From Pezizomycotina sp. ARF18 (taxonomy: Eukaryota; Ascomycota): a DNA stretch of 63,628 nucleotides. Shown piece by piece: positions 12,898 to 24,670 of the stretch. Positions within the stretch are counted from its first letter, which is position 1. Each line of letters opens with the position of its first letter. A model generated the notes under the pieces. That model saw only the letters and a program-made list of their open reading frames with translations. It was not told the origin of the DNA and did not search any database. A program made the translations under genes and the position numbers. The stretch spans positions 1 to 63,628 of the forward strand of contig AZLU01000017.1 of NCBI GenBank assembly GCA_002224055.1, read 5' to 3'.

Positions 12898-14141
12898 TTT
12901 TACACATTCTTTCGCTATTTCGCTTTTTCCTTTTTTAGACCTTCCTTTCTACTCTCCGCCTACTCTTTCTCCCAAGTTCACTACGATCTCTTTTCTTCTA
13001 GCCGGGAGGATGAACAGACTTCTCCGAACTATTGTTAGTTTTCTTTGCCTCTTCTTTGCTGCTTTTTGCTCGTTGGATGGAGTTTTTGCAATTTTGTCTC
13101 CTCTTCGCTTTGTTGCTTCTTTTTTTTCTTCTGTTCGAGTTAAAATGTACTATTCTTTGCATTGCGTGTGCTTGCCGGGAAACTTTCTCTTTTCCGCATT
13201 CTTCGAGATTAACAGCCAGAAGTTTTTTGTTCATATTTTATGTGTATACATTACGGCTGCTACTCTACCCCAGGATGCTCTTCTATTTTCTTTTTTGAAC
13301 GGCAAAAGTCGTTTTCTTCCCCTTTTTCTTGTATACTAGTTTCTTGTGGTTGATGATACATGTTATTAAGAATACGGCATTCTATTTCTCTCTTTTTTTT
13401 TTTCCAATTTTTTCACAAAGGTTTTTATTATATACTTTATATTTCCTGGTGGCTTGTATATCTCGGGGGAGGGCTTGTTTTTTGCGTTTTATATATCGTT
13501 CAAATACGTATAGTAATACCGGTTAGATACAAAGAAAGACCACGGAAAAGCTGAAAACTTCTAGAAGTCCCACCTGCAGGCCATTCGTGAATTGCAGCAT
13601 TTCCAGACGACTATTCGAATCTCGAACCGGGGCGAGAAAAGAGCACATCTTTCTCTTCTGATGGGAAAAATCTACCATTATTCGCCGCGTGTCGTCGTCT
13701 CGAGTATCATTATTTAGGGGAATTGTATAGTATTATTGTTGTTATTTTTCCTTTTTATAACTTTTAAAAACTTAGTAAGTATAACCTGCTTGTAGTAAAC
13801 TCTAGTTCGCAGGGTCTAAGCAGTCTCATAACCAGACTCAAATTTTTTTACTGCAGCTTTTTGCGATATATTGTGTATGGGTCTGGCGTTTTTTCCTTCT
13901 CTTCAGTCGCTTGTTTATTGATAATAATATATATTATTAAGAATTCGAGGATTGTCCAGTTTCGAAAGATAATTTTTCTTGATTACATTGGATTTAAATA
14001 TATCAGGTTGCTTGAAGATCCACGGCTAAAAAAAAAACAAGCTACTAATAAGTTCTAATTAGAACCACCACGAACCAACTTCAGACGACAGACGAGAATT
14101 TCTCCAGACTAAGCCAAAGACAATTCGGCATCAAAGCAGAC
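12898..14141. other. Intergenic between palmitoyltransferase and COX11
   Basis: No supported gene. T-rich, low-complexity spacer with short open frames of hydrophobic codons. The last 60 bases before 14142 are the presumed COX11 leader. Confidence 0.5.
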
Positions 14142-15041
14142 ATGCCGACGGTTCGTTCCGTCTTCCAAGCTACGAGGCTATGCCGTCATGCGTCAGATAC
14201 CTTCAATGGCAGCGCAGGACCACCCAACTCCTTCTACGCCCGAACGTTAATAAGCGCCAGAGCCGGTCCTTCTCCAGCGCAACGCCGAAGCTCTCCTCCC
14301 CCACACCTCCAACCAACACCTCTTCACCACCTCCTTCTTCCTCAACTCCCGTAGCAGCATACCGGACTACCGCAGCCACTACAGCAAGCGCAACGCCTCC
14401 ATCTTCTGGTACACCCTCTCCGTCATCGTCGGCGTAACGGGAAATATCGTACGCCGCCGTCCCTTCTACCGCGCCATCTGCCAGCGAACGGGTTTCGGCG
14501 GCACGCCGATAACAGATAGTACGCGCTTCACCCGCGATAAACTCCACCCCGTATCTACCGTCCCGCGCCTCCGCGTAACATTCAACGGATCCGTTCCGAC
14601 GTACTACAGTGGAAATTCTCGCCGCAGCAGCGTGAAGTACGCGTGTTACCGGGTGAAACAGCGCTGGCGTTTTACACGGCGACGAATCAGAGTGAGGAAG
14701 ATATTATTGGGGTAGCGACGTATAGCGTCACGCCGGCGCAGGTAGCGCCGTATTTCAGTAAGATACAGTGTTTCTGTTTTGAAGAGCAGAAATTGTTGGC
14801 GGGTGAGACGGTGGATATGCCGGTTTTCTTTTTATAGATCCGGAGTTTGCGAAGGATCCGCAGATGAAGGGTATCGAAACTGTTACGCTTAGCTATACTT
14901 TTTTTAGTACGTATATTCATCTTGCGTTGATCTTTTGTTTGTGGGTTTGAATGGGTAGTTGCTAACACGATTCAATGTTTTACAGAAGCACGGTATGATA
15001 AGCAGGGGAACCTGAAGCCTGTTGCGGTGCTAGGTAGATAG
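14142..15041 (+). CDS. COX11: Cytochrome c oxidase copper chaperone Cox11 (frame-broken)
   Basis: Role (known): Cox11 is anchored in the mitochondrial inner membrane and delivers copper to the CuB site of Cox1 during complex IV assembly. Seen here: ATG at 14142 with a basic presequence (MPTVRSVFQATRLCRHASDT), a transmembrane stretch (SIFWYTLSVIVGVTG), then PFYRAICQRTGFGGTPITDS, DKLHPVSTVPRLRVTFNGSV, QQREVRVLPGETALAFYTA and the metal-site block APYFSKIQCFCFEEQ, where the CFC pair is the copper ligand motif. The end reads DPEFAKDPQMKG, an intron at about 14908-14984, then ARYDKQGNLKPVAVLGR and stop. Most breaks fit one lost base, including a contracted T run before the IDPEF block. One break near 14441 fits one extra or two lost bases. 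All functional blocks are present in order, so the gene is probably active and only mis-sequenced. Confidence 0.95.
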
Positions 15042-15393
15042 AAGGTCGGTGCGCGGTGAGGCTTGTGTATTCAACTTTTCTCCACTCGAGGCCTTGTACA
15101 TTCTGTAAATATATCATACCTGGTATATATATCAATGCTTTAGACAATTTCACACTCGGTCGTCTATATAAAGCCCGTAAATATCCAGTAGCATTGACCT
15201 CATATTTAACGTTCCTGCAAAATTCCAGGAAGAAAAAGAATTTTGGCACCACACAAGGCTCATGGTTATCTGAAAGGCGATTTTTTTTTTCTATAATAAA
15301 CAGTCTAACTCTTAAGCAGATTTTAACGTCTAAGAAAGTAAGAAAAAAAACAAAGTAGACATATAATAGAAATACAGCTTAAAGAAATAAGTT
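15042..15393. other. Convergent 3' region COX11/anthranilate synthase
   Basis: Tail-to-tail spacer of 352 bases. AT-rich, with poly-T and poly-A tracts that could serve 3' end formation on both strands. No gene seen. Confidence 0.5.
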
Positions 15394-17170
15394 TTACGTC
15401 GATTCTGAGTATCGCTCTTCTGCTCCTTCGATGCACATCATATTTGCCCGCAGCTTGTTCATCGTTTCCATCCACTCGTCGTAAGGGTCTGAGTCAAATA
15501 CAATGCCACCGCCTGTAAATAAAGAAAACAGGAATTTTTAGCCACAATTATCATAGGAAAAGTTCATATAGCTTATTACTGCACTCACCGGCTTGCAAAT
15601 ATGCTACTCCGCCCTTCAGCGTCATGGTACGAAGAGCAATGCAGGTGTCCATAATATCGCTGTCGTATCCCCAATAACCTACAGCACCGCCGTATACACC
15701 CTCCGCTCCCTTTCCAGCTCTCCGATAAGCTCCATTGCCCTCACCTTGGGTGCTCCGCTGACAGTACCCGCTGGGAAAATCGACCTGAAAGCGTCGAACC
15801 TCGTTTTATCCGGCCGCAGCGTACCCGACACCTGCGAGACAAGGTGCATGACGTGGGAGAACTTCTCCACGTTCATTAACCTATCCACTTTTACCGAAAG
15901 AGGGTCGCAGACGCGGTTCACGTCGTTGCGCGCGAGGTCGACCAGCATGACGTGCTCGGCCCTATCCTTCAGCGAGCTCGACAGCTCCTCCGCTAGCCTT
16001 TCGTCTTCCTCGGGAGTTGCACCCCGCTTCACGGTACCCGCGATCGGGTGCGTTATTATCAGCCCGTGGTCGGCTTTGACGAGCAATTCAGGCGACGCGC
16101 CGACGAGGGAAAACTCCTCGCAGTCTATGTAGAAGAGGTACGGCGACGGGTTGACGGTGCGCAGGTGGCGGTAGACGTTGAACGGGTGCACCGACGTCGG
16201 GCGGGAGAGCCTCTGCGAGGGGACCGCCTGGATGATGTCTCCCGCCATGATGTGCTCCTTCAGCTTCTTCACGTGCGATTCGTAGCCGTCGCGGCCGATG
16301 TTGGACGTGTAATCCTGCCCCGCTGGATGGGCGGTTGCGGCGGCATCGGTATTTCCTCGGCGGTCAAGACGTCCAAGTTCTCCTTGATAACCTGCACCCC
16401 TTCTCGTACAATTGCTTCAGGACGTCCGGTGACGGGTACCCGATCCGTCCTCGGGCATGTGGATATACGTTATCACCTGAACTTTCTGGAAGAAGTGGTC
16501 GAACGAAACGATGGTGTCGAACAGCATGAACAGGGCTTCGGGGACGTGTAAGATATCCTCGAGCGGTCGCTTGGTCTTCGGTTCGAAGTACTTGACGCAG
16601 TCGTACGCAACGTAGCCGATGGCACCACCCGGGTTAGGTGGCAGCTTCAGCTGCGGCATCTTCGCCGCCCGGTATTTCGACATTTTCCTCTCCAGAACGT
16701 CAACGGGTCACTTCGGGGCCATGGCCTGTACCGGTCTTTATAACCTTTCGGGATCTTTTCCAATTTCCCCGATTCCGTCAGTTACTGAATAGAAGTTCCT
16801 TAAGACAATTTTCGTTCTGTTCTCAATATTACCACCACTACCCAAGAAGCTGTACCTCCCAATCGAACCGGTATTCGGAGCACTTTCGAAGAGGAACGAC
16901 AGTTGCTGCTTCGACCTAAGGTAGATAAGAAGAGCTGAAGCTCAGCGGAAAGCTCAGAGAAACAAGGAGGTAAGACGATTGCCTCCAAATACTTCAATAC
17001 CAAGAAAAATCCGTAGCTTACCTAGTTGATAGCTTCAGATACGCAGCCGTAGGCGTAAGCAAGTCGGCAGGGAATGAAGCGCATAGCGGGTAGAGATTTG
17101 GCGGAAGTTTCGATGACGAATCAGTCTCGACTAGCTTCAGTAGTGCGTCGAAGGACGGTTCGACTTTGAC
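15394..17170 (-). CDS. TRP2: Anthranilate synthase component I (TrpE; first exon unresolved)
   Basis: Reaction (known): chorismate plus ammonia or glutamine gives anthranilate, the first committed step of tryptophan synthesis; the glutamine amidotransferase partner is not in this window. Seen on the minus strand: N-terminal [15 protein letters not shown] and [15 protein letters not shown], an intron at about 16920-17020, LSFLFESA with [10 protein letters not shown] (the region where tryptophan feedback acts), [99 protein letters not shown], and a last exon ending EERYSEST with the stop at 15394-15396. A small intron lies near 15515-15589. Several breaks occur between 16270 and 16430 and near 16690. 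The true start lies upstream of 17170, behind an acceptor preceded by an A run. A candidate ATG at 17374 does not join in phase, so I did not use it. Confidence 0.93.
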
Positions 17171-17404
17171 CTTTTTTTTTTTTTTTTTTAAGTAAAATAG
17201 ACACCTGTCAGCATGGGTGTGAAGAATAGCCGTAAGCTCGGTAAGAGCTTCGAGTAGCACCAAAACTAAAATGCTAATTGCTACTAGCAAATGGTTTTTT
17301 TTTTTTTTTTTTTTTTTTTTTTGAATACTTAGGAGAATGGAAATACCTTTGGAGACATCTTTCAATGGAGTCAATTCGACAATAGAATCGAGTAAGGATA
17401 AGCT

Positions 17405-17453
17405 TGATAATGATGATGATAATGATGATGATGATGATGATAATGATGATAAT
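17405..17453. repeat. Imperfect GAT/AAT trinucleotide microsatellite
   Basis: About sixteen copies of GAT interspersed with AAT between the divergent TRP2 and COX12 genes. Confidence 0.9.
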
Positions 17454-17653
17454 ACCTACATACAAGTAGGATTGCGCTTTTTACTTTTTCTTGTGTCACC
17501 CACAATTTTATACTCATTGCTCACTGCTTACTATTTTTCTATTTAGGGCTGAATGTTACCCGCACAACTCGGATATTGCATCATTCCATTCCGTAATCCA
17601 GCCAATCCAAGGTCCCGAATTGAACCTTCGAAAATAAGTAAGTATCGAACCAC

Positions 17654-17655
<2 letters not shown>

Positions 17656-17695
<40 letters not shown>
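17656..17695. repeat. (TTA)n microsatellite, about 13 copies
   Basis: A near-perfect TTA trinucleotide array of 40 bases lies about 150 bases upstream of the COX12 start codon. Confidence 0.92.
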
Positions 17696-17843
17696 CAGTA
17701 TTTTACTTATTATTATTTTTTTACCTATCACCTTCACTGCTTCAACGACAAAAACATCCGTATATATCGACGGAATTCGAAAGCGCGAGAAAAAGGCCAC
17801 CCTTCAATCACAACATCTTCCTTCCTTTTCACGATCAGCAATC

Positions 17844-18668
17844 ATGTCGGAAGAGCGAGTAACCAAGCCCTTCAAGTTCGAAACTGGTGCGTTCTACCTT
17901 CGCTTTTCTTTCTTCTGTCCAGTACTAAAGACTGACGGGTTTTTCTTGGACATTCACAGCTGGATTCGACGCTCGTTTCCCACATCAGAACCAGTGAGGC
18001 GCCATTCCCTTTCATCTGAAGCTGCAGGAGGGATATTTGGAACTAGGGCAGAGGTCAATTGGACATTGTGGAGACTTTGCTAACCCAAATTAACCTACCC
18101 ACTTAGGACTAAGCACGTACGTTACAATTTTCCATAAATAATTCGACGATCATATTTATATCAGCACTTTTCAAAGCTCCAATACAATCTGTGGACCGTT
18201 TTACGACCTAAGAAGGAATGCTAAAGTTATCTTTTGGGGCACTGAAGTGCTGGCAGAACTACGTCGATTACCACAAATGCGTAAACGCCAAAGGCGAAGA
18301 CTTCAAACCATGCAAGCAGGTAAGATATAGAGTGTTGTCGAATCGCTGCAACAAGGACCTTTTGTTGCTGCGATGGAAGAGGGAGATGGATGAAGAAGAC
18401 GGAAGAGGAGGATAGAGAACCAGAGGTGTTGGGTTGAACGACTTTAAACCGATCAAGTACTAATCGTCGGCTTCCGATATTGGATAACCTAGTTCTATCT
18501 GGCCTATAGGAGTCTTTGCCCGCGGGCTTGGGTAGAGAAGTGGGATACTCAAAGAGGTATACAGCACCATAGTATCATTCATCGGAGATATGCATATAGC
18601 ATCCGACTTGCTGACCCCTCCATCTTCGATTAGAGAACGGAAACTTCCCCGCTCACCTCGACTCTTAA
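17844..18668 (+). CDS. COX12: Cytochrome c oxidase subunit Cox12/COX6B, intact, with a 10-nt microexon
   Basis: Role (known): Cox12 sits on the intermembrane-space face of complex IV and is a twin-Cys protein oxidised by Mia40. Exons that join in phase are 17844-17886, 17960-17993, 18107-18116, 18248-18319, 18493-18556 and 18634-18668, totalling 258 nt for an 85-residue protein. The protein starts MSEERVTKPFKFETAGFDAR and ends QRENGNFPAHLDS. The CHCH signature is complete: CWQNYVDYHKC (CX9C) and CKQFYLAYRSLC (CX10C). The third exon is only ten bases; it is flanked by TTAG and GTACGT and supplies part of Gln plus Thr-Lys-His in the NQTKHCW block. Without it, that conserved block cannot be made. 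There are no frame breaks, unlike the larger neighbours. Introns are 73, 113, 131, 173 and 77 nt. Confidence 0.96.
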
Positions 18669-19232
18669 AAAAACCCTACTACTCACGAGGTTTTCCCTCC
18701 GAAATTTGGCCGCTCGGCTTCATACTCTCCCCTAACTTCTAACCACCGTGCTCTTTTACTTCTCGATTATTGGATCTCGTTGATTTCCCTTTCTTTGTTG
18801 TCGATGTCGAACTTTATACAATTTTTTATCCGAATTGTCTATACAACTGTTTTTTTTCCTAATGTTCATACTATACCTGAAAAAAGGGAGCAAAATGCTG
18901 CACTTCTCTTGTTGAGGCGGGGCAGTGAGACGGGCAGTGAGAAGGGATAAAAACAAAAACAGAGGATGTAATTACTTTCGAATGACAAAGTCTCCGTGAT
19001 CACCGTGATCTCTGCGTACTGAATGGAAACAAGTTCTTTTTCCTTTTCTATTACTTCGATGCCTATATATATTACTAAATTATTCGAATATATATACGAG
19101 AAATATATTTTGCTACCTATGACGCCAACTCTACCAACTTCCCATGCCGCGAGATTTTTAAACCAACATTTTAACCCTGAAAAGTAATCAACAAGAAACA
19201 GGCTGATTGATACAGAATACAAAAGGCTTTTC
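18669..19232. other. Convergent 3' region COX12/GT34
   Basis: Tail-to-tail AT-rich spacer with TATATA motifs. The only sizeable open frame, on the minus strand, lacks family-like sequence. No gene seen. Confidence 0.45.
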
Positions 19233-20437
19233 TCAAGCCTTGGTCTTTTTCACCGCCTTCGACCAAAAACGTTCGAAGGTTTCCTTGCAGTCTTTCTCTG
19301 GCTGGTCACAGCCGTCCAAATTGACGACGAGGTCGCCTTCCTGGTAACCTACCCCTTCCAGAGCTTTGAATCATCCTTTGAACCCCCCGCGGAAGGCTTT
19401 TCGTTGACGGCGTAAGAGTTAATTGTCCGCTGCGGGATCAGGGCAAGCTTCGAGAGGATCGTATGATGCCATTGGACCATATGTTGCTAGAAGAAAACCT
19501 CAATGATATTAGCGGTGACATTCACTGAGTAGGCTTTAAGCAAGGGAAAGGGAAGAAAGAACATACCAAAGCATCCCTATCCCTTTCGGAAACTTCGGAT
19601 ACTGGCGATAAAGCGATCGAACCAAGTATCTATAAGAAACACCCAAATTCACTCTTATTCGCTTCACCGGTAGGACTACTACTACCACTCTTCTTTTTCT
19701 TAGGAATTCCGCCTCTACCCTACGGATTATAAGCTATCCGTGCTAATTTCCTTCTTATCCTGCGTGAGGATGAACTGCGCGTCCTGCGGTTCTAAATTGC
19801 GGTACGTCTTGATGACGGATTCGGCGGGATGACAGGGTGGTTCCGCATCATTATCCCGCCGAGCGTTTCCTTTCGAGGACGTGGGACTCGAGGTCTAGGT
19901 CGGGGTTCATTATGAGGGCGTTGGAGGTGAGTACCAGAATGTTTCGGTGTACGGGTAGGTTGACATGGCGTGGCGGATTAGAGGGAGCTTTGCGAATTTC
20001 TGTGTAGCAATATAGATTCATTAGCTTCATGGTTTCGTTCCGAACATTATGAAAGGGAATCGTATTTTTATATTGTGACCTTTGCCGTCGCTCCCGTCCC
20101 GTGCTGGTAGTCCTTCAAATTCTTCGCGAACACTTTATACCCCCACTTCTCGGCGTACGCCTGCCGATTCTCCAAGATCTTCGCGGAGTACTCCATCGAC
20201 ATCGTCTTCCCGTCCAGTGCGACGACGAGGACCGCCCTAGGCGCCAGCCTCCTGGCGACTTTGTGCTCTTCGGTACCTCTGGAGTAGAGGTAGTACAGTA
20301 GCAGCACGCATGCCGTGAGTATTATCCCGTACCGCCGGCGGAGAAATTGAGGACGTCGAGTGTCTCTTCGGTTGGAAGGGCTTCGACGGCGACGACGGCC
20401 GCGAGTTTTTCGCGCTGCTGTGGTGGCTGTAGGTCAT
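19233..20437 (-). CDS. GT34 family mannosyl/galactosyltransferase (Mnn10/Mnn11/Gma12 type)
   Basis: Family role (known): GT34 enzymes are Golgi type II membrane proteins that extend N-glycan outer chains in fungi; Mnn10 and Mnn11 work in the M-Pol II complex. Seen: start at 20437 (MTYSHHSSAKNSRPSSPSKP), a Ser/Pro-rich cytosolic tail, one membrane anchor read across a break (RYGIILTACVLLLYYLYS), then VLVVALDGKTMSMEYSAKIL with NRQAYAEKWGYKVFAKNLKD, an intron at about 20003-20082, KLPLIRHAMSTYPYTE, the block VLTSNALIMNPDLDLESHV, IKTYRNLEPQDAQFILTQDK, and the C-terminal YQEGDLVVNLDGC with DCKETFERFWSKAVKK. The stop is at 19233-19235. The spot where family members usually carry an Asp metal-binding motif before ALIMNP reads TSN. 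Several single-base breaks occur. Confidence 0.82.
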
Positions 20438-21215
20438 TATAGATTTATTTCTATTTTTAGGCTGATATTTGAAGGTACCGGGCTAAAATTTTATATAAGA
20501 AAAGCAATAAAGATATATTAATGGAGCTATCGAGCATTGAGCTATGCTATACGATAATCAAGCTATTATTCTGTAATAGTTAGCGATCGAGCACTATATA
20601 TGGCATTTCAAGCATTGAGTAGATGGTGGTGTTGTTGTTAGAAGTGTAATGAGCTAGGAAGGTAAGCTTTTGTTGCAGAATTGTCTATAATACGAGGGAT
20701 CCTTGGGCTCTTTCGGCTCGATTGATCCAAATTTGACAAGTTGATCGAGAATCATTAAACACACGCACTAGAGACACATCTCAACTAATCCTAGACATTT
20801 ATAAAGTGCCGATACGCGCTCCAAACCTGAGGGAGACTGAATGGTGAAATGTCAGAATTATAGAGGAAAAAGGCGGGAGATGTTATAATGATCGATTTCC
20901 TGGTTATACGAACGCTTCAGAGCTAAATATATCAAGATACGCCATCGAGTATAGTGGAAGTAAAGCATAAAAAAAAAAAAAAAGAAAGAAAAGAAAGAAA
21001 GAGAGAGAGATAAAGCGGCTATTAAGAGAAAGTAATTGTTAAATAGTAATATCAAATATCTAAATGTAAATGCTTTTTTGAACCGCCGTACAGAGGTATC
21101 TACAGTCGGAAGGGAAACGGGAAGAACTTTTGTGTAATCCTAAAGGGTCCATTTTTATATAAAGAAAAATATACGCCATTTAATGTGTCCCACAGAAGGA
21201 ATAAAATTATCTCAT
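20438..21215. other. Spacer between GT34 start and TMEM115-like 3' end
   Basis: Both genes lie on the minus strand, so this should hold the GT34 promoter. AT-rich, with a purine-rich stretch near 20970-21010. No gene seen. Confidence 0.45.
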
Positions 21216-22500
21216 TCATGGTGCCGATTTATTGCCGTCCGCATCCTGCGTGAAGCTCGTACCTCCCAGAACCTCCTGTCCGCCGGCTCCTCCCGCTGTA
21301 ACCCCGACGACTCCGCCGACGGTCCAGCTGGGCCTCCTCTCGTCGTCGTAGCCGCATGCAACCTCTGATCCAAAGCCTTCAGCGCTAACGCACGCCGTCG
21401 TTCGGCTTCCGCCCTAGACGCAAGTATCCGACCGCCTCCACCATGCCACCACCGGAGCCAAACAAACCCGAAAGCCCGCTCTCACCCGACGTCTGAGCGA
21501 CCCGCATGTTACCGGCCTGCACGTCTGCGTCGCTGAACGGAGTGCATACTTTGATCGTGACGAGGATTTTGTACACCGCAGAGGCGATGGCGGCGATCGG
21601 CGTGTGCAGCGGGTCCGGGAAGAAATGCGCGATGGCGAACGTCTCAGAGGCATCACCGCGTAAGGAAGCCGACTGCGCCATCGATAGGTCGGGAAACGAG
21701 CGCTTGTAGAACCGGAGGTATGTCCACGACGTCATGAACCCGAAGAACGACAGGACAGCGGCTACGGAGGTCCCGAAGAGCGGGCCGGATATGAGATTTG
21801 CGATTAGGAAAATTGCGGGAAAGTGCTATGGAAATACTGTAAGCGAGGAGTTATCGAAAATGGAGCCACGTATGAACGGTATTCTTACCTTTACTCTAAT
21901 TTTAATAATGCCCTTAAAGAGTGTCACTGTGTGCTCGGGAACGAGCTGCTTAAACGCAACCATGAATCCAGCCTGAAGAGCGACCCCACCGCATATTATC
22001 GCATATCTAGTGGCAGAACCATTAGTAAAATCATCCCCTTTGTTCGGATCGATCGGTCCCAAACACCTACAATCTATCCAAGTTCCTCCCCATCCCGTAC
22101 CACATCAGGTACACCAAAAACGTCAAAAAGTTCGGTATCGACTGCAGATCAGCAGGAACTTGGCAAACTCGCTGCTCCCCCACGCCCTCTCCAGGTATTT
22201 TCCGCCGTAGAAGAACGTAGCCAGCGTGATGAACAAGGTGAGGATGTTGGCCTCGATGAAAGCCGCGATGACGAAGGTCCACGGCGAGAAGACGGCGAAG
22301 GCGGGACGACGGCGAAGTATTGCAGGGAGGTGGCGCTCGGTACCTGAGGTGATACTTGGCCCTCGCCTCCTTCTCCCGCTGCCGGAGCGCTGCGTGCGTC
22401 GCCCATACGCGGTAGCGGAGTGCCGCGAATATGAGGGAAAAGCTGAAGTTCGCAACGATTATTGCCCGGGTTAAGGCGGGAGGTTTATTCGGAGCGGCAT
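21216..22500 (-). CDS. TMEM115/DUF1751-type Golgi membrane protein (rhomboid-like fold)
   Basis: Family (known): TMEM115 is a multi-pass membrane protein of the Golgi, distantly related to rhomboids and lacking protease residues; its function in fungi is poorly known. Seen on the minus strand: start at 22500 (MPLRINLPPLTRAIIVANFS, then SLIFAALRYRVW), FSPWTFVIAAFIEANILTLF, ITLATFFYGGKYLERAWGSS, EFAKFLLICSR, NFLTFLVYLMWYG, ALQAGFMVAFKQLVPEHTVT, a short intron at about 21820-21889, TSWTYLRFYKRSFPDLS, SASLRGDASETFAIAHFFPD, and a C-terminal tail with ERRRALALKALDQRL ending GTSFTQDADGNKSAP. The stop at 21216-21218 is chosen in the frame reached after a break near 21290. The frame changes several times, each time with similarity continuing. 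The family assignment is from recalled conserved blocks and is firm. The exact C-terminus is less sure. Confidence 0.82.
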
Positions 22501-24132
22501 GGTTCGATTACGACGAGAGGAGGAAGAAAGGGAGGAGGAGCCCGTAAGATGTCGGTAACTTGTGATTTAGGAGCACGGGCCGCTAAACCCACGTTTATTA
22601 TAATTTGAAGCCACGATAAGTCAAAAGGGGGAAATAGTCCGACTGTGTAAATAAGACATACGAGGACTTAACCTACTTGAGATCTTGAAGAAGAAGAGGA
22701 GGTGGTGAAAGGGGAAGACGACGAGGAGTCAAGTAAGATTGCGAAATAAGTAGTAATACTGAAATAAGGGTACGGAGCATTCCGGGGATAAATTAATTTG
22801 AACACCACATGGACAAGATTTTGGTTGTGTGTGTGACCTGGCAAATAAAATAAATAATAATAATTAGCCTTTCCCCCCTCCTTCATTCACTCCAACTTCC
22901 GAGCCTCCGCCTAGCTGGGGCTTCAAAATGCTTAAATTCAGAAGCAAGCAACCGGCAAGCGGCCTCTATTCGTTCATTCATTTATTTTTAAGTATTGATG
23001 ATCTATAATATAAACCACAAGGCGAACCATTTCCGGGTAATGTAGTATAGCGGGTGAGCGCAAAATTGGTAAACTTATTTGTTATTCGCCAACCACAGGT
23101 GAAAGTTAATCTTTTGAATGACTTTCAGCAAGCCGACATCGTGAATGAAGTTACCTCTAAAACATTCCTTATCAAGTAGAATATCTAGGGGAAAATAATA
23201 AAATACAGCTCGCAAGAGCTGTAAATACTTAAGTAAGTACTCGAGAAAGGAGTTATTACGCAAAGCATTGGTTAGAAGCCTCACTTGGAGTAGCTTAACC
23301 GTTAGATATACCTATCTGGCCAGTGTGTTCGTACTCCGGCCTACATCGCCCCTCCCAGGTGAAGTTCTTAAATGAACCCTAAAGCGGGGCCACCTGCCAT
23401 TTGAAATGGATTTGCAATTTGAAGGATTTTTCTGGCTGGAAAGTAGCGTGTCAGACGTGGTTCCTGGATCTTTATTATTTCCCGCACGTTCGCTTTCTTC
23501 CAGCGATTGTCTCCGGAGTTTTGGTTTGCTCATCCCCATCAACCAGGATCAAATGAACCGCCTTCACTACGCTAGATGATGTTATCGATCACCAGCCTGC
23601 AAACCTCTGCAGCTCCTTGATTGCCTCCAAGCTATAGTAAATAACCACGGTTGGGCAATGGTTCTTTCTTTTCCTCCCGGTCTCGGTAATGTCCTTGCAT
23701 GCTTGAAGTTCGGGGGAAAAAGCTGTGGACCTTCTTCGGTTCTGGGTTGCTACATCATTCACAAATCGAAGAAGAGCCATACTTTTGATATAGCTATGAA
23801 TTATGGATGAAACATGGTATATCCTGGACTCTGGCGCTTTGAAGCTGTCCTCCCTAGCAAAGATTATAAGAGGTGAGAAAAGGGCAGAGTTTTAAGATCA
23901 ATCAACTGAATGAAGTCTATATTTGAGTGGGGAATCTCTAATAAATGATGAGAGATCGTTTTCTAAAGGGTAGGAAAGAGGCAAAATAAAATAAAATAAA
24001 ATAAAAATCGATAAAAATTTTTTTCTTTTCTTTTTCTTATTTCCTATCCTTCCTCCACATGTGCATTCGCCGGCGGACCCTCGTACCAGTAACAGATTTA
24101 AAGAAAACGAATAAATATAATCAAAAAAGTTT

Positions 24133-24155
24133 CCCCCCCCCCCAAAAAAAAAAAA
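24133..24155. repeat. C11 followed by A12 homopolymer
   Basis: Two abutting homopolymers, eleven C then twelve A. This is a likely slippage and sequencing-error site. Confidence 0.85.
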
Positions 24156-24645
24156 GGGCACTTCCTCTCTTCTTCTCATATGGCCATCGAACCAATAGTG
24201 AGCCCCCTTCTTTATTTCTATCCTGTTCCCTTTTTTCCTTCTTCGTTACTCTAACATTCTGACCACTTCCTCTACCACTGTGTTAATTCATCCATTCTCC
24301 TTCAGTCGACTTATCCGACACGATCTGTATACTCGGTCGCTTCACCTTGTGACGCCCACTGCGTTCCACTTCCGAAGAAAAGTCTCGTCTGGCTAGGATT
24401 TGCTTGGTACTGGAAAGGAAAAACGCCATCGATTCTGAAGGGTTTTGGGCGAAGCTTGCATGCCTGGCAAGCAGCATTACCCGTGTAGGTACGGAAAGCG
24501 CTTCTCTTCCCTGGTTCGGTAAAGGAAGACAACAGGCAGGACTCTTTTCCATTCCTTCTCTCCCCACTTTTTCTCTGCTGCTGCCACTTAACTGCTTTCT
24601 ACTTGACTCTCCGCCTGTACCTTTTTTTACTCCCACATCCAAACC

Positions 24646-24670
24646 TTTTTTTTTTTTTTTTTTTTTTTTT
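24646..24670. repeat. Poly-T run of 25
   Basis: Uninterrupted T run inside the CT-rich leader upstream of the LisH-WD40 gene. Confidence 0.9.

Larger units (their letters stand above)
17171..17843. other. Divergent promoter region TRP2/COX12 with microsatellites
   Basis: Head-to-head spacer that probably holds the first exon of the anthranilate synthase gene and both promoters. It contains two long T runs (about 17171-17189 and 17297-17322), a GAT-type and a TTA-type microsatellite. Long Ile runs in open frames here are repeat artefacts. Confidence 0.5.

Noticed and set aside
13600-13640. B-box-like GGTTCGAGAT on the minus strand
   Set aside because: The T-arm stem does not pair and no A box or acceptor stem is found at tRNA spacing.
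15593-16551. Plus-strand frames over the anthranilate synthase gene
   Set aside because: Antisense shadows of a strongly conserved minus-strand enzyme.
17274-17800. Frames with long Ile runs
   Set aside because: They are translations of TTA and GAT microsatellites in the TRP2/COX12 promoter region.
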